A stretch of 57,315 nucleotides of DNA, from positions 1-57,315 of the forward strand of contig DFOA01000032.1 of the NCBI GenBank assembly GCA_002381185.1, written 5' to 3'. This DNA is from Firmicutes bacterium UBA3553. Lineage in GTDB: Bacteria > Bacillota > Clostridia > Tissierellales > Sedimentibacteraceae. Below the pieces are notes generated by a model. It was given only the letters and a program-made list of their open reading frames with translations. It did not search any database and was not told the DNA's origin. The translations under genes were made by a program, and so were the position numbers. Numbering within the stretch: position 1 is the stretch's first letter; each line of letters begins with the position of its first letter. Below are positions 8,825 to 18,678 of the stretch, in pieces.

Positions 8825-9673
8825 ATGCTAAATAAGAATATAATTAAGCAATCAATATTAATTGCAATAGGATCATTTATTGTTGCTTTTGGAGTATATT
8901 ATTTCATGGTTCCGGAAAATTTGGCAACAGGAGGGATTTCAGGTCTATCAATAGTATTAAACAACTATTTGTCCATACCTATATCACTTACTAATTTTGT
9001 ATTAAATATTATATTATTGATTGTAGGTTTTATTTTTCTCGGAAGAGAATTTGGAGGGAAAACAATTATATCAGTTTTTTGTCTTTCATTTTTTATGTAC
9101 CTGATGGAATCATTTTATCCGGCAACAAATCCTGTTACTGATGAAACTTTGCTAAACCTTATTTGCGGAATTGTAATTTCATCAATGGGATTGTCTATAG
9201 TTTTTAATCAAAACGCTTCAACAGGCGGTACTGACATACTGGCAAAATTATTTAACAAATATTTTAATTTAGATATGGGAAAAGGCTTGATGGCAGCCGA
9301 TATAATAGTTGTTGTTCTGGCATTTTTCACTTACGGAATACAAACAGGAATAGTAGGTGCATTCGGATGGTTTCTAAACGGAATTGTAGTTAATTATTTT
9401 ATAGACGGCTTTTCTGTTAAAAATGAAGTTGTTATAATTACAAAGCATCACAAGGAAGTAAAAGAATATATATTTGAAAAATTAGACAGAGGTGTTACGG
9501 TATACAAGGCAGAAGGAGGTTACACTAACGAAAACAAGGATATTATAGTAACTTTGCTTGAAAGAAAAGAATATTTCACATTAAAAAATGAGTTAAAGAA
9601 AATAGATCCTGAATCATTTGTTATAGTCAGGACTGTACAGGAAGCTTATGGATTCGGATTCACCAGATTTTAG
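8825..9673 (+). CDS. YitT family membrane protein (DUF2179 C-terminus)
   Basis: 282 aa. Five or six hydrophobic segments in residues 10-190 with the family motifs NLATGGISGLSIV and NQNASTGGTDILAK, then a soluble C-terminal DUF2179 domain (about 200-280) with LDRGVTVYKAEGGYT. YitT proteins are widespread in Firmicutes and their substrate is unsettled. ATG with GGAGGG 6 nt upstream. It is flanked by its own promoter and followed by clpB after 68 bp, with no clear terminator between them. Confidence 0.93.
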   Translation: MLNKNIIKQSILIAIGSFIVAFGVYYFMVPENLATGGISGLSIVLNNYLSIPISLTNFVLNIILLIVGFIFLGREFGGKTIISVFCLSFFMYLMESFYPATNPVTDETLLNLICGIVISSMGLSIVFNQNASTGGTDILAKLFNKYFNLDMGKGLMAADIIVVVLAFFTYGIQTGIVGAFGWFLNGIVVNYFIDGFSVKNEVVIITKHHKEVKEYIFEKLDRGVTVYKAEGGYTNENKDIIVTLLERKEYFTLKNELKKIDPESFVIVRTVQEAYGFGFTRF

Positions 9674-9741
9674 AAATATTTAATATTCATTTAATATTTT
9701 GGAATTATTATAATTATGAATTAGCAAATGGAGGTAGTTTA

Positions 9742-12339
9742 ATGAATGCACAGAAATTTACGCAAAAATCACTGGAAGCAATCCAGGATTCCCACAGTAT
9801 AGCAATTGAACACATGAATATGCAGATTGAACAGGAGCATTTATTATATGCTCTCATTGTCCAGGAAGGCGGTTTAATTAATCAGCTTCTCGCAAAAATG
9901 AATGTTGATGTTTCAGATTTTAAAGCTAAAGTCAAAAATCTGATTGATTCTATGCCCCGGGTAACCGGACCTGGCAGAGAAAGCGGTAAAATATACGTAT
10001 CCCCTGATGTTGACAGAGTCCTGATTGAAGCAGAAAACCAAGCTGAAAGAATGAAAGATGAATATGTTTCTGTTGAACATATTGTTCTTTCCCTTCTTGA
10101 TACTCCAAAGCAAGGCTTGAAAAAAATATACAATGATTTTGGAATTACTAAGGACAAATTTTTAAGCGCTCTTTCTTCTGTTAGAGGCAATACAAGAGTT
10201 ACCAGCGATACACCTGAATCCACATATGATGTGCTTTCAAAATACGGCTCTGATTTAGTGGAACAGGCAAAAAATAACAAACTGGACCCTGTCATAGGAA
10301 GAGATTCAGAAATCAGGAATGTTATCAGGATTCTTTCCCGTAAAACAAAAAATAATCCTGTCCTCATCGGCGAACCAGGAGTAGGAAAGACTGCAATTGC
10401 AGAAGGGTTGGCAATACGAATTGTCAGAGGAGACGTTCCTGATAATTTGAAGGAACGAAAAATATTTTCTCTTGATATGAGCTCATTGGTTGCAGGAGCT
10501 AAATTCAGAGGAGAATTTGAGGAAAGACTTAAGGCTGTACTTGGAGAAATAAAAAAAAGCGAAGGAAAAATAATTTTATTCATAGATGAACTTCACACAA
10601 TTGTAGGTGCCGGAAAGACTGAAGGTGCCATGGATGCGGGAAATATGCTGAAACCCATGCTGGCAAGAGGAGAGCTTCACTGCATAGGTGCTACCACATT
10701 GAATGAATACAGACAATACATAGAAAAGGATGCTGCTCTTGAAAGAAGATTTCAGCCTGTCCTGGTTGATGAGCCCACAGTTGAAGATACCATCTCAATA
10801 CTTCGAGGATTAAAAGAAAGATATGAAGTTTTCCACGGAGTTAAAATCCAGGACCAGGCATTGATTCAAGCTGCCGTTCTCTCCCACCGTTACATATCAG
10901 ACAGATTTTTGCCCGACAAAGCAATCGACCTGATCGACGAGGCATGTGCCATGATTCGCACTGAAATGGATTCAATGCCGACAGAATTAGACGAGATATC
11001 CCGTAAAATAATGCAGCATGAAATTGAAGAAGCTGCCCTTAAAAAGGATACTGACAACTTGACACGAGAACATTTAAAGGAAATTCAAAAAGAACTGGCT
11101 GATATGAGAGCTGAATTCAAAGAAATGAAAGCAAAATGGGAAAATGAAAAAAATGCCATTTCAAAGGTTCAATCTCTGAGAGAAGAAATAGAAAAAGTAA
11201 ATGCTGAAATAGAAAAAGCAGAAAGAAACTACGACTTAAACAAAGCTGCCGAATTAAAATACGGAAAACTTCCGGCACTTCAAAAATCCTTGGAAGAAGA
11301 AGAACTTATTGCTGAAAAAGCTCAGGGTGCAGATTCATTGTTGAGAGACAAGGTAACTGATGAAGAAATAGCACGAATTATAGGACACTGGACGGGAATT
11401 CCCGTTTCAAAGCTCATGGAAGGTGAAAGAGAAAAACTTCTGAGACTGGAAGACATACTTCATGAAAGAGTAATCGGACAAAATGAAGCAGTTGAAAGAG
11501 TAACAGAAGCCATAATCCGTTCACGTGCAGGAATTCAAGACCCCAACAGGCCCATAGGCTCTTTTATGTTCTTAGGTCCAACAGGCGTTGGCAAGACTGA
11601 ACTTGCAAAGTCTCTTGCAGAGGCTCTATTTGATGATGAACACAACATTGTCCGAATCGACATGAGTGAATATATGGAAAAATTCTCTGTCTCAAGGTTA
11701 ATAGGTGCTCCTCCCGGATATGTGGGATATGAAGAAGGCGGTCAGCTGACTGAAGCAGTCAGACGAAGGCCGTATTCAGTAATATTGTTTGATGAGGTTG
11801 AAAAGGCCCATTCCGAGGTGTTTAATATATTGCTTCAGGTTCTTGATGATGGAAGGATAACTGATTCCCAGGGAAGAACCGTGGATTTTAAAAACACAAT
11901 AATAATAATGACTTCAAATTTAGGCTCTGATTACATATTGGAAGGAATTGATAATGAAGGTGAAATTTCTGAAGATGCAAAAGAAAAAGTCAACAGAATC
12001 CTTAAATCCAAGTTCAGACCGGAATTTTTAAACAGGCTTGATGAAATTGTCTTTTATAAACCTCTTAATAAAAAAGAAATTTCTTCTATAGTTGATTTGA
12101 TGATAAATGATTTGCAACGGCGTTTGAAGGATAAGCAGCTTACTGTCTCCTTAACTGAAAAAGCAAAAAACTATATAGTTGAACAGGGCTATGATCCGTT
12201 ATACGGGGCGCGTCCTCTTAAACGCTACATTCAGAGAAATGTGGAAACACTTATTGCCAAAATGATTATTTCAGGCAATATAATGTCTACTGCAAATATA
12301 ACAGTTGATTATGACGGAAAGCTGTTAATTAGAAGTTAA
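9742..12339 (+). CDS. clpB: ATP-dependent disaggregase ClpB
   Basis: 865 aa, full-length Hsp100 chaperone that works with DnaK to dissolve protein aggregates. Order: N-domain (1 to about 150), first AAA+ module with GEPGVGKT near 205, a long coiled-coil M-domain (about 400-530) that separates ClpB from ClpA/ClpC, and a second AAA+ module with GPTGVGKT near 615. The C-terminal GYDPLYGARPLKRYIQ sensor-2 region is present. ATG with GGAGG. I see no CIRCE operator upstream, so regulation is not evident. Confidence 0.97.
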   Translation: MNAQKFTQKSLEAIQDSHSIAIEHMNMQIEQEHLLYALIVQEGGLINQLLAKMNVDVSDFKAKVKNLIDSMPRVTGPGRESGKIYVSPDVDRVLIEAENQAERMKDEYVSVEHIVLSLLDTPKQGLKKIYNDFGITKDKFLSALSSVRGNTRVTSDTPESTYDVLSKYGSDLVEQAKNNKLDPVIGRDSEIRNVIRILSRKTKNNPVLIGEPGVGKTAIAEGLAIRIVRGDVPDNLKERKIFSLDMSSLVAGAKFRGEFEERLKAVLGEIKKSEGKIILFIDELHTIVGAGKTEGAMDAGNMLKPMLARGELHCIGATTLNEYRQYIEKDAALERRFQPVLVDEPTVEDTISILRGLKERYEVFHGVKIQDQALIQAAVLSHRYISDRFLPDKAIDLIDEACAMIRTEMDSMPTELDEISRKIMQHEIEEAALKKDTDNLTREHLKEIQKELADMRAEFKEMKAKWENEKNAISKVQSLREEIEKVNAEIEKAERNYDLNKAAELKYGKLPALQKSLEEEELIAEKAQGADSLLRDKVTDEEIARIIGHWTGIPVSKLMEGEREKLLRLEDILHERVIGQNEAVERVTEAIIRSRAGIQDPNRPIGSFMFLGPTGVGKTELAKSLAEALFDDEHNIVRIDMSEYMEKFSVSRLIGAPPGYVGYEEGGQLTEAVRRRPYSVILFDEVEKAHSEVFNILLQVLDDGRITDSQGRTVDFKNTIIIMTSNLGSDYILEGIDNEGEISEDAKEKVNRILKSKFRPEFLNRLDEIVFYKPLNKKEISSIVDLMINDLQRRLKDKQLTVSLTEKAKNYIVEQGYDPLYGARPLKRYIQRNVETLIAKMIISGNIMSTANITVDYDGKLLIRS

Positions 12340-12354
12340 TATTAAGAATTGTTG

Positions 12355-12380
12355 AAAGGGCTGTGCACCAGCCTTTTTTT
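12355..12380 (+). terminator. Intrinsic terminator after clpB
   Basis: Short GC-rich hairpin (GGCTG/CAGCC, with outer A/T pairs) followed by seven T residues, 16 bp after the clpB stop. Confidence 0.8.
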
Positions 12381-12492
12381 CATTTAATTCTCCATTGATT
12401 AAATTGCATATTTAGATATTTACAGGAAATGATACTTATATATTTGTTTAAAAACTTATAAAGTTAGATTCCAAATACAGAAAGGAGAAAAT

Positions 12493-15400
12493 ATGAGCAA
12501 ATATGAATCAATGGATGGGAACAAAGCTGCCGCATATGCGTCCTATGCTCTCACGGAAGTAGCTTCAATCTTTCCTATTACCCCTTCAACTCCAATGGCA
12601 GAAGAAGTTGATGAATGGTCAGCCCATGGAATGAAAAATATTTTCGGTCAGGAAGTAAAAGTCATTGAAATGCAGTCTGAAGCAGGCGCAGTCGGTACAA
12701 TGAGAGGTGCTCTTCAGGCAGGTGCTCTGGCATCTACATACACCGCTTCTCAAGGGCTTCTTTTAATGATACCCAATCTATATAAGATGGCAGGCGAACT
12801 GCTGCCCGGTGTATTGCACGTGGCAGCCCGAGCTGTGGCTGCTCATGCATTATCTATTTACGGAGATCATCAGGATGTTATGGCCTGTCGTCAAACAGGA
12901 GTTTCAATGTTAGCTTCTGCAAACGTTCAGGAGGTTATGGATTTAGGAGTTGTTGCTCATTTAGCGGCAATTAAATCAAGAATTCCTTTTATTCATTTCT
13001 TTGATGGGTTCAGAACATCTCATGAAATACAAAAAATTGAAAAAATAGAATATGAAGATATTATTAAACTTGTTGACCACAAAGCAATCGAAGAATTTAA
13101 AAACAGAGCGTTAAATCCTGATCATCCTGTTACGAGAGGCACCGCTCAAAACCCGGATATTTATTTTCAGCAAAGAGAATCTCAAAATAGATTCTTCGAG
13201 GCTGTTCCTGATATAGTTCAGGACTCTATGAATAAATTATACGAAGTAACAGGCAGAAAATATAAGCTGTTTGATTACTACGGAGACAATGATGCGGAAT
13301 ACATTATTATAGCTATGGGATCAGTAACCGATACAATACAGGAAACGATTGATTACTTAAGATTCAACAAAGGAGAAAAACTAGGAGTTGTAAAAGTTCA
13401 TCTGTACAGACCTTTTTCTGAAAAGCATTTGTTGGAAGCAATCCCCGCATCAGTTAAGAAAATAGCTGTATTGGACAGAACAAAAGAACCAGGTTCCACG
13501 GGTGAACCGTTGTACCTTGATGTTGTAAAAGCATATCAAAATTATGACAATCCTCCTTTGATAGTCGGCGGAAGATACGGTCTCTCATCTAAAGATACCA
13601 GACCTTCTCAGATAATTGCGGTATATGAAAATTTAAAATCAAGTCAGCCAAAAGACCGATTTACAATAGGCATAGTTGACGATATAAACAACACTTCCCT
13701 GCCAGAAGGCGAAATTGCAGAAACAGCACCTGAAGGAACAATACGATGCCGTATTTGGGGTCTTGGCTCCGATGGCACTGTGGGTGCAAACAAGACTGCC
13801 ATTAAAATTATCGGTGACAATACTAATATGTATGTGCAGGGTTACTTCTCTTATGACAGCAAAAAATCAGGAGGAACAACTACTTCTCATCTAAGATTCG
13901 GAAAAGAGCCAATACGTTCTCCATATCTTGTATTCAATGCAGATTATATTGCCTGCCACAACAAGTCATTCGTATATCATTACGATTTGCTGAAAGGACT
14001 TAAAAAGGGCGGAACATTTGTATTAAACTGCAACTGGAGTGAAAAAGAGCTCGACGAAAAACTGCCTGCATCTATTAAAAATTATTTGGCCAAAAATAAT
14101 ATCACTTTCTATATAATAGATGCTTTAACCATAGCTGGAAAGATAGGGCTTGGAAACAGAATCAACATGGTTATGCAGTCTGTATTTTTCAAGCTTGCCA
14201 ATGTACTCCCTGTTGATGAAGCATTGGGTTATTTAAAACAAAGTATAAAGGAAATGTATGGCAACAAAGGTTCTGACATTGTAGAAATGAACCAAAAGGC
14301 AGTTGATAAATCAATAGAAGCCCTTATTAAAATAGATGTGCCTGCCTCCTGGACAGATGCAAAGGATGAACCTCTGCCAATTAAGGCTGAACCTGAATTT
14401 GTCAAAAATATTCAAAGGGTAATGGCAAGAGATGAAGGCGATACACTTCCTGTCAGTGCATTTAAAGGAATGGAAGACGGAACATTCCCAAGCGGAACAA
14501 CAACCTACGAAAAACGCGGTATTGCTCCTTTGGTTCCGGAATGGCAATTAGACAGATGTATTCAGTGCGGAAGGTGCTCGTATGTTTGCCCTCATGCGAC
14601 AATCAGACCGATTTTATTGAATGATGAGGAGGAAGCAAGAAAACCAGATACTTTTAAAACAACAAAGGCAATCGGAAAGGGCTTGGAAAATTACCTCTGG
14701 AGAATTCAGGTGTCCCCTATGGACTGTACAGGATGTGCTAACTGCGCTGATATTTGTCCGGCTAAAGGCAAAGCGTTAATTATGAAGCCTGCCGAACACG
14801 AAATGGAAATGGAATCAGAAAACTGGGAATTTGCCGTTACGGTCAGACCTAAAGAGGGTGTTTTGGATAAGTACACGGTTAAAGGCAGCCAGTTCTTAAG
14901 ACCGCTGTTTGAATTCAGCGGTGCATGTCCGGGCTGCGGCGAAACTCCTTACATCAGATTAATTACTCAATTGTACGGCGACAGAATGATGATTTCAAAT
15001 GCTACAGGCTGTTCGTCAATTTACGGTGCATCTGCCCCATCTATGCCTTATTCAGTTAATGAGCATGGAAGAGGTCCGGCATGGATAAATCCGTTGTTTG
15101 AAGATGCTGCTGAATTTGGGTTAGGTCTTCAGGTTGGTGTTAAACAAATCAGAGAAAGACTTGCCGCTCTGATGAAGGATGCAATGAATACTCATATTGA
15201 CGATGATTTAAAGAAAGCTTTTTCATACTGGATTGAAAATCAGCTTGATGGTGAGGAATCACGAAAAGCGTCCGACATGATATTAAACGCTGTTAAGAAT
15301 AAGGATTTTAGCGGCAATCCTATTGTACAGGATATTTTGAGCAGAAAAGACCACTTAATTAAAAAATCCGTTTGGTCATTTGGCGGTGACGGTTGGGCTT

Positions 15401-16020
15401 ATGATATCGGCTATGGCGGTTTAGACCATGTCATAGCGTCCGGAGAGGATATAAATATTTTGGTAATGGATACAGAGGTTTATTCCAACACCGGAGGTCA
15501 ATGCTCTAAATCTACTCCTGCTGCTGCCGTTGCTAAATTTGCTGCCGGCGGCAAGAAAATCAGAAAGAAAGATTTGGGACTCATTGCAATGACATATGGT
15601 TATGTATATGTGGCACAAATAGCAATGGGAGCCGACATGAATCAAACCATAAAAGCAATCAAAGAAGCCGAAAGTTATAAAGGTCCATCACTGATAATCG
15701 CATATTCACCATGTATTAATCATGGAATAAAATCTGGTATGGGAACAAGTATGATGGAAGAAAAGAAAGCTGTAGATGCAGGGTACTGGCATTTATACAG
15801 ATTTAACCCAGAACTTAAGGAGCAGGGAAAAAATCCGTTTACATTTGATTCTAAAGAACCATCACAGGATTACACAGAATTTATTAAGGGTGAAATTCGC
15901 TATTCACAACTAAAGAATGTATTTCCTGAAATTGCAGATGAAATGTTTAATATCTCAAGCGAGCATGCAGCCGACAGATACAGAAGGTACAAAGCTCTAT
16001 CAGAACACGAAGTGTTCTAG
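12493..16020 (+). CDS. nifJ: Pyruvate:ferredoxin (flavodoxin) oxidoreductase
   Basis: 1175 aa single-chain enzyme that oxidatively decarboxylates pyruvate to acetyl-CoA and CO2 with reduction of ferredoxin or flavodoxin, central to anaerobic fermentation. Order: pyrimidine-binding domain (1 to about 250), transketolase C-like domain, gamma domain (about 415-620), EKR segment, a ferredoxin domain with CIQCGRCSYVCP and CTGCANCADICP (two 4Fe-4S clusters), and the TPP domain with CPGCGETPY near 815, GDGWAYDIGYGG and the C-terminal SPCINHGI. AGGAG precedes the ATG. It is monocistronic, with terminators on both sides. Confidence 0.97.
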   Translation: MSKYESMDGNKAAAYASYALTEVASIFPITPSTPMAEEVDEWSAHGMKNIFGQEVKVIEMQSEAGAVGTMRGALQAGALASTYTASQGLLLMIPNLYKMAGELLPGVLHVAARAVAAHALSIYGDHQDVMACRQTGVSMLASANVQEVMDLGVVAHLAAIKSRIPFIHFFDGFRTSHEIQKIEKIEYEDIIKLVDHKAIEEFKNRALNPDHPVTRGTAQNPDIYFQQRESQNRFFEAVPDIVQDSMNKLYEVTGRKYKLFDYYGDNDAEYIIIAMGSVTDTIQETIDYLRFNKGEKLGVVKVHLYRPFSEKHLLEAIPASVKKIAVLDRTKEPGSTGEPLYLDVVKAYQNYDNPPLIVGGRYGLSSKDTRPSQIIAVYENLKSSQPKDRFTIGIVDDINNTSLPEGEIAETAPEGTIRCRIWGLGSDGTVGANKTAIKIIGDNTNMYVQGYFSYDSKKSGGTTTSHLRFGKEPIRSPYLVFNADYIACHNKSFVYHYDLLKGLKKGGTFVLNCNWSEKELDEKLPASIKNYLAKNNITFYIIDALTIAGKIGLGNRINMVMQSVFFKLANVLPVDEALGYLKQSIKEMYGNKGSDIVEMNQKAVDKSIEALIKIDVPASWTDAKDEPLPIKAEPEFVKNIQRVMARDEGDTLPVSAFKGMEDGTFPSGTTTYEKRGIAPLVPEWQLDRCIQCGRCSYVCPHATIRPILLNDEEEARKPDTFKTTKAIGKGLENYLWRIQVSPMDCTGCANCADICPAKGKALIMKPAEHEMEMESENWEFAVTVRPKEGVLDKYTVKGSQFLRPLFEFSGACPGCGETPYIRLITQLYGDRMMISNATGCSSIYGASAPSMPYSVNEHGRGPAWINPLFEDAAEFGLGLQVGVKQIRERLAALMKDAMNTHIDDDLKKAFSYWIENQLDGEESRKASDMILNAVKNKDFSGNPIVQDILSRKDHLIKKSVWSFGGDGWAYDIGYGGLDHVIASGEDINILVMDTEVYSNTGGQCSKSTPAAAVAKFAAGGKKIRKKDLGLIAMTYGYVYVAQIAMGADMNQTIKAIKEAESYKGPSLIIAYSPCINHGIKSGMGTSMMEEKKAVDAGYWHLYRFNPELKEQGKNPFTFDSKEPSQDYTEFIKGEIRYSQLKNVFPEIADEMFNISSEHAADRYRRYKALSEHEVF

Positions 16021-16030
16021 AATCAACAGT

Positions 16031-16060
16031 AAAAAAGAAAGCTGTGCGCTTTCTTTTTTA
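16031..16060. terminator. Bidirectional terminator between nifJ and the DUF3787-like gene
   Basis: A perfect 12-bp stem, AAAAAAGAAAGC and its complement around the loop TGTGC, giving T-tracts on both strands. It ends nifJ (plus) and the small gene at 16062 (minus). Confidence 0.85.
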
Positions 16061-16061
16061 C

Positions 16062-16229
16062 TTATTTTTGATTTTCGTTAACATAATCCCTGGCATTTTC
16101 TACTTGTTGTTCATCAGGAATATTAACCTTTGAAACTGCCTTCAATTGTGATTGGCTTGCCCATGCTGCTGTTGCATGACTCTCGACAGGCTGAGCCATA
16201 TGTTTTCCTTTATATTTATCTTTAGCCAT
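16062..16229 (-). CDS. Small DUF3787-like protein
   Basis: 55 aa protein (MAKDKYKGKHMAQPVESHAT, then AAWASQ, then VNIPDEQQVENARDYVNENQK). The HATAAWA block and the C-terminal P-x-E-x-x-V-x-x-A-(R/K)-x-(W/Y)-V-x-x-N-Q-K pattern match what I recall of DUF3787, a short clostridial family of unknown function. The ATG at 16229 has AGGAG 6 nt upstream, and the gene ends against a strong terminator, so it is a real expressed gene. The family name is from memory of the pattern. Confidence 0.8.
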   Translation of the reverse strand: MAKDKYKGKHMAQPVESHATAAWASQSQLKAVSKVNIPDEQQVENARDYVNENQK

Positions 16230-16400
16230 TTACTGCTCCTTATAAATGAAATCTTACTTTTATTATTTAATTTTATCTAATTATTATTCCAGGTAATATT
16301 AATATATGAATTTTTATATTGAATGGTACAATATGAATAATTAATTGAGAAAAGGCTAAAAATATATACAAAATACAATAAAATACAATTAGGAGACATT

Positions 16401-16781
16401 ATGAGAACAGCAGCGGAGTTATTATTTAAATTTATTGCAGTTTTTATTGCATCATGGATATCTTTTGGAATAATAGACGGAAATCCTATAAATATGATAT
16501 TTATAGCAGCATTGGTAGGAACAGTTATAAATTATCTGTTAGGAGATTTCATCATCTTGCCCTCAATGGGAAAAGCAGTTACATTTATCGAATATGGGGT
16601 TTTGACAGCGGTAACTGCATATGTGATTGATTTATTTTCATATAGCTTTTCAACCTCTGCTACTAGTTTAATCATTAATGCTGTTATCGTTGCAGCAGCT
16701 GAATATCTCTTTCATTTTTATTTGACAAACGATGAAAAATCTGGTCCAAATGAATTTCACAAAGAACCTCCAATGGAATAA
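16401..16781 (+). CDS. DUF2512 (YndM-like) membrane protein
   Basis: 126 aa with four predicted membrane helices (about 8-24, 31-50, 58-76 and 84-106) and a short acidic/polar cytoplasmic tail. The pattern of compact helices with LGDFIILP between helices 2 and 3 fits DUF2512/YndM, a small membrane family of spore-forming Firmicutes with no known function. TAGGAGACATT precedes the ATG, so the start is secure. Monocistronic, with a terminator directly after the stop. Confidence 0.75.
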   Translation: MRTAAELLFKFIAVFIASWISFGIIDGNPINMIFIAALVGTVINYLLGDFIILPSMGKAVTFIEYGVLTAVTAYVIDLFSYSFSTSATSLIINAVIVAAAEYLFHFYLTNDEKSGPNEFHKEPPME

Positions 16782-16820
16782 AAAAACCCCATGGCTGTAA
16801 CTCATGGAGTTTTATTTTTT
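16779..16820. terminator. Bidirectional terminator between DUF2512 gene and NSS transporter
   Basis: A-rich and T-rich arms flank a CCATG/CATGG hairpin with one mismatch. Both convergent genes stop against it. Confidence 0.7.
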
Positions 16821-16822
16821 AT

Positions 16823-18304
16823 TTATTTGAAAATTCCTATTGCAAAGAAGTCATCCAACTGACCCAGCAGCACGAATATTATACCAATCGGAACAATGAA
16901 TTTGAAGCAAATATCCCAGAATTTATAAGCTTTCATTTTAAGCCCAGAAGCTTCTACTTCTTCTTTAATGACATCTGTTTTAAGCACCCAACCGATCATA
17001 ATAGACATTAAAATTGCACCAAGCGGCATGAATACACCTTCAGAAATCATATCATAGAAGTCTAACCAGCAGTCGAATGCCATTCTAACTTCATTCATAC
17101 CAAACATAACAGCTGGAATTTCAATAGTTGCCCCTCCAGCTACACCTGCACCAAGTCCATCTAAGCATACTGGAATACCAACTATAAATATAATTGCTCC
17201 AACTATCATAGTATGTTTTTTACGGTTTGAAGCTATTCCTTTTTGGACCTCTCTATCAATAAAGTAAGCTGTACATACTTCAAGCAGTGAAATTGCTGAA
17301 GTAATGGCTGCTATAAATACTAGGAAATAGAATACAAAACCGAATAAATTTCCTATGAATCCACCCATTCCTACGCTAAAAACCTGATGAAGTGTAACAA
17401 ACAGCAGTCCAGGTCCAGCTCCAAATGAAATGCCTTCAACGCCCTGAGACATGAATGCCCCAACAGCTGGCATAACTGCAAGTCCGGCACACAAAGCGAA
17501 AATTGAGTCTGCAATAGGGATAATCATAGCATTTTTTTCTAGATTTTCGCTCTTGCTAAGGTAAGATCCGTAAGTAATCATGCAACCCATACCAAGAGAC
17601 AATGAGAAGAACATTTGTCCTGCTGCTGTCTTTAATACCTTCATGAATCCTATTTCAGAGAAAGCTGCCCAGTTAGGAGCAAACATGAATGATACCCCTG
17701 TCATAGCGCCTTCCAATGTTAAGCTTCGAACAATAACTATCAACAGCATCCCAAATAGTGCTGGCATAGCAATTTTAGTAAATTTTTCAATTCCGCTTGA
17801 AACTCCGCCCATAACTATTGCGACTGTAAGTGCCATGAAGATTCCATGGTAGATAATTTGTGATAATCCATTTGTTGTAAAGGCTCCGAAAAATGCACCA
17901 CTTCCCAATCCTCCAAAGCCAGCGCCTTCACTGAAGATTTCCAGAATAAATCCAAACGCATAACGGAGTGTATAACCACCTAATACACTATAAAATGATA
18001 AAATTAGAAATCCCGAAAGGAAGCCAAGCCAACCTACCCATGCGAATTTTTTGCTTAAAAGCCTGTATGTTCCAATAACACCATAACCTGTCTTTCTACC
18101 TAATGCCAGTTCTCCCAGCATAATCGCAACACCGACAAAGGCTACCAACGCCATATATACAACCAAGAAAGCAAAGCCTCCACTTGCTCCCATCTTGTAT
18201 GGAAATCCCCATATGTTACCAAGTCCTACTGCAGAACCGATAGCTGCCATCAAGAAGCCAAAATTACTGCCCCATTGACCTCTGTTGTTTGTTTCTTTTT
18301 CCAT
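16823..18304 (-). CDS. Sodium-dependent transporter, NSS (SNF) family
   Basis: 493 aa, 11 or 12 membrane helices. The N-terminal WGSNFGFLMAAIGSAVGLGN followed by IWGFPY is the hallmark TM1 of neurotransmitter:sodium symporters (Na+ site and unwound substrate site), and FYSVLGGYTLRY is the TM3 region. Bacterial members import amino acids such as Ala, Met, Trp or Tyr with Na+; the substrate cannot be told here. ATG with AAGGTG 8 nt upstream. It is preceded by a structured leader and a good promoter (18409-18544). Confidence 0.93.
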   Translation of the reverse strand: MEKETNNRGQWGSNFGFLMAAIGSAVGLGNIWGFPYKMGASGGFAFLVVYMALVAFVGVAIMLGELALGRKTGYGVIGTYRLLSKKFAWVGWLGFLSGFLILSFYSVLGGYTLRYAFGFILEIFSEGAGFGGLGSGAFFGAFTTNGLSQIIYHGIFMALTVAIVMGGVSSGIEKFTKIAMPALFGMLLIVIVRSLTLEGAMTGVSFMFAPNWAAFSEIGFMKVLKTAAGQMFFSLSLGMGCMITYGSYLSKSENLEKNAMIIPIADSIFALCAGLAVMPAVGAFMSQGVEGISFGAGPGLLFVTLHQVFSVGMGGFIGNLFGFVFYFLVFIAAITSAISLLEVCTAYFIDREVQKGIASNRKKHTMIVGAIIFIVGIPVCLDGLGAGVAGGATIEIPAVMFGMNEVRMAFDCWLDFYDMISEGVFMPLGAILMSIMIGWVLKTDVIKEEVEASGLKMKAYKFWDICFKFIVPIGIIFVLLGQLDDFFAIGIFK

Positions 18305-18355
18305 AATAATTACACCTTCCCTTCTTAATTTTCAATCCCTTCATGATTCCAACAT

Positions 18356-18409
18356 TCAAGTAATATACCAGAAAAATACGATAATTAATAAATATGCTTG
18401 TTTAGCCAA
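18356..18409 (-). CDS. Possible 17-aa leader or small membrane peptide
   Basis: A TTG codon just after the strong SD AAAGGAGGG (18412-18420) opens a 17-codon frame: MAKQAYLLIIVFFWYIT then TGA. It lies 54 nt before the NSS transporter's own start. NSS symporters of the MetP type have tiny partner subunits (MetS), which makes a hydrophobic peptide here attractive, but the SD-to-TTG spacing is only about 3 nt and the peptide is shorter than MetS. It may instead be a leader peptide or simply an SD inside the leader. Confidence 0.25.
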   Translation of the reverse strand: MAKQAYLLIIVFFWYIT

Positions 18410-18428
18410 TTCCCTCCTTTCATATTTT

Positions 18429-18508
18429 GTGCCGAAACAAGTTTCCTCTCACGACACGTTATTTAAAAAACAACGATTCCGGTTCTAAATAAAATTTCGG
18501 AAAACGTT
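18429..18508 (-). promoter_or_regulatory. Two-hairpin 5' leader of the NSS transporter
   Basis: In the minus-strand transcript the first hairpin (18508-18472) pairs AACG and TTCCG with CGGAA and CGTT and is followed by GTTTTTT, like an intrinsic terminator. The second (18457-18429) pairs GTGTCG with CGGCAC and sits just ahead of an unused SD. I do not recognise a known riboswitch class; no T-box or glycine-aptamer consensus was seen. Attenuation is inferred. Confidence 0.4.
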
Positions 18509-18515
18509 ATTGTTT

Positions 18516-18544
18516 ATTATAGTATAAAATTATTTACTTGTCTA
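18516..18544 (-). promoter_or_regulatory. Sigma-A promoter of the NSS transporter
   Basis: Minus strand: TAGACA (18539-18544), a 17-bp spacer, TATAAT (18516-18521). It gives a leader of about 200 nt before the transporter start. Confidence 0.75.
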
Positions 18545-18678
18545 CAAAAATTTGCTTATAAAAATAAAATTTAAAAAATTTTTTTTAATATGTTTAATCA
18601 ATAAAACAATTTTCATTATTATAAATATAGTACTCAGAGTTTATTAAATGATATTAACTATATTCTGTTTTTATGAAT

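Noticed and set aside
9882..10583. 233-codon antisense frame in clpB
   Set aside because: A long shadow frame caused by codon bias opposite a strongly conserved gene; no SD or domain.
18429..18508. T-box or glycine riboswitch before the NSS transporter
   Set aside because: The conserved T-box bulge and glycine-aptamer core are absent; only hairpins are visible.
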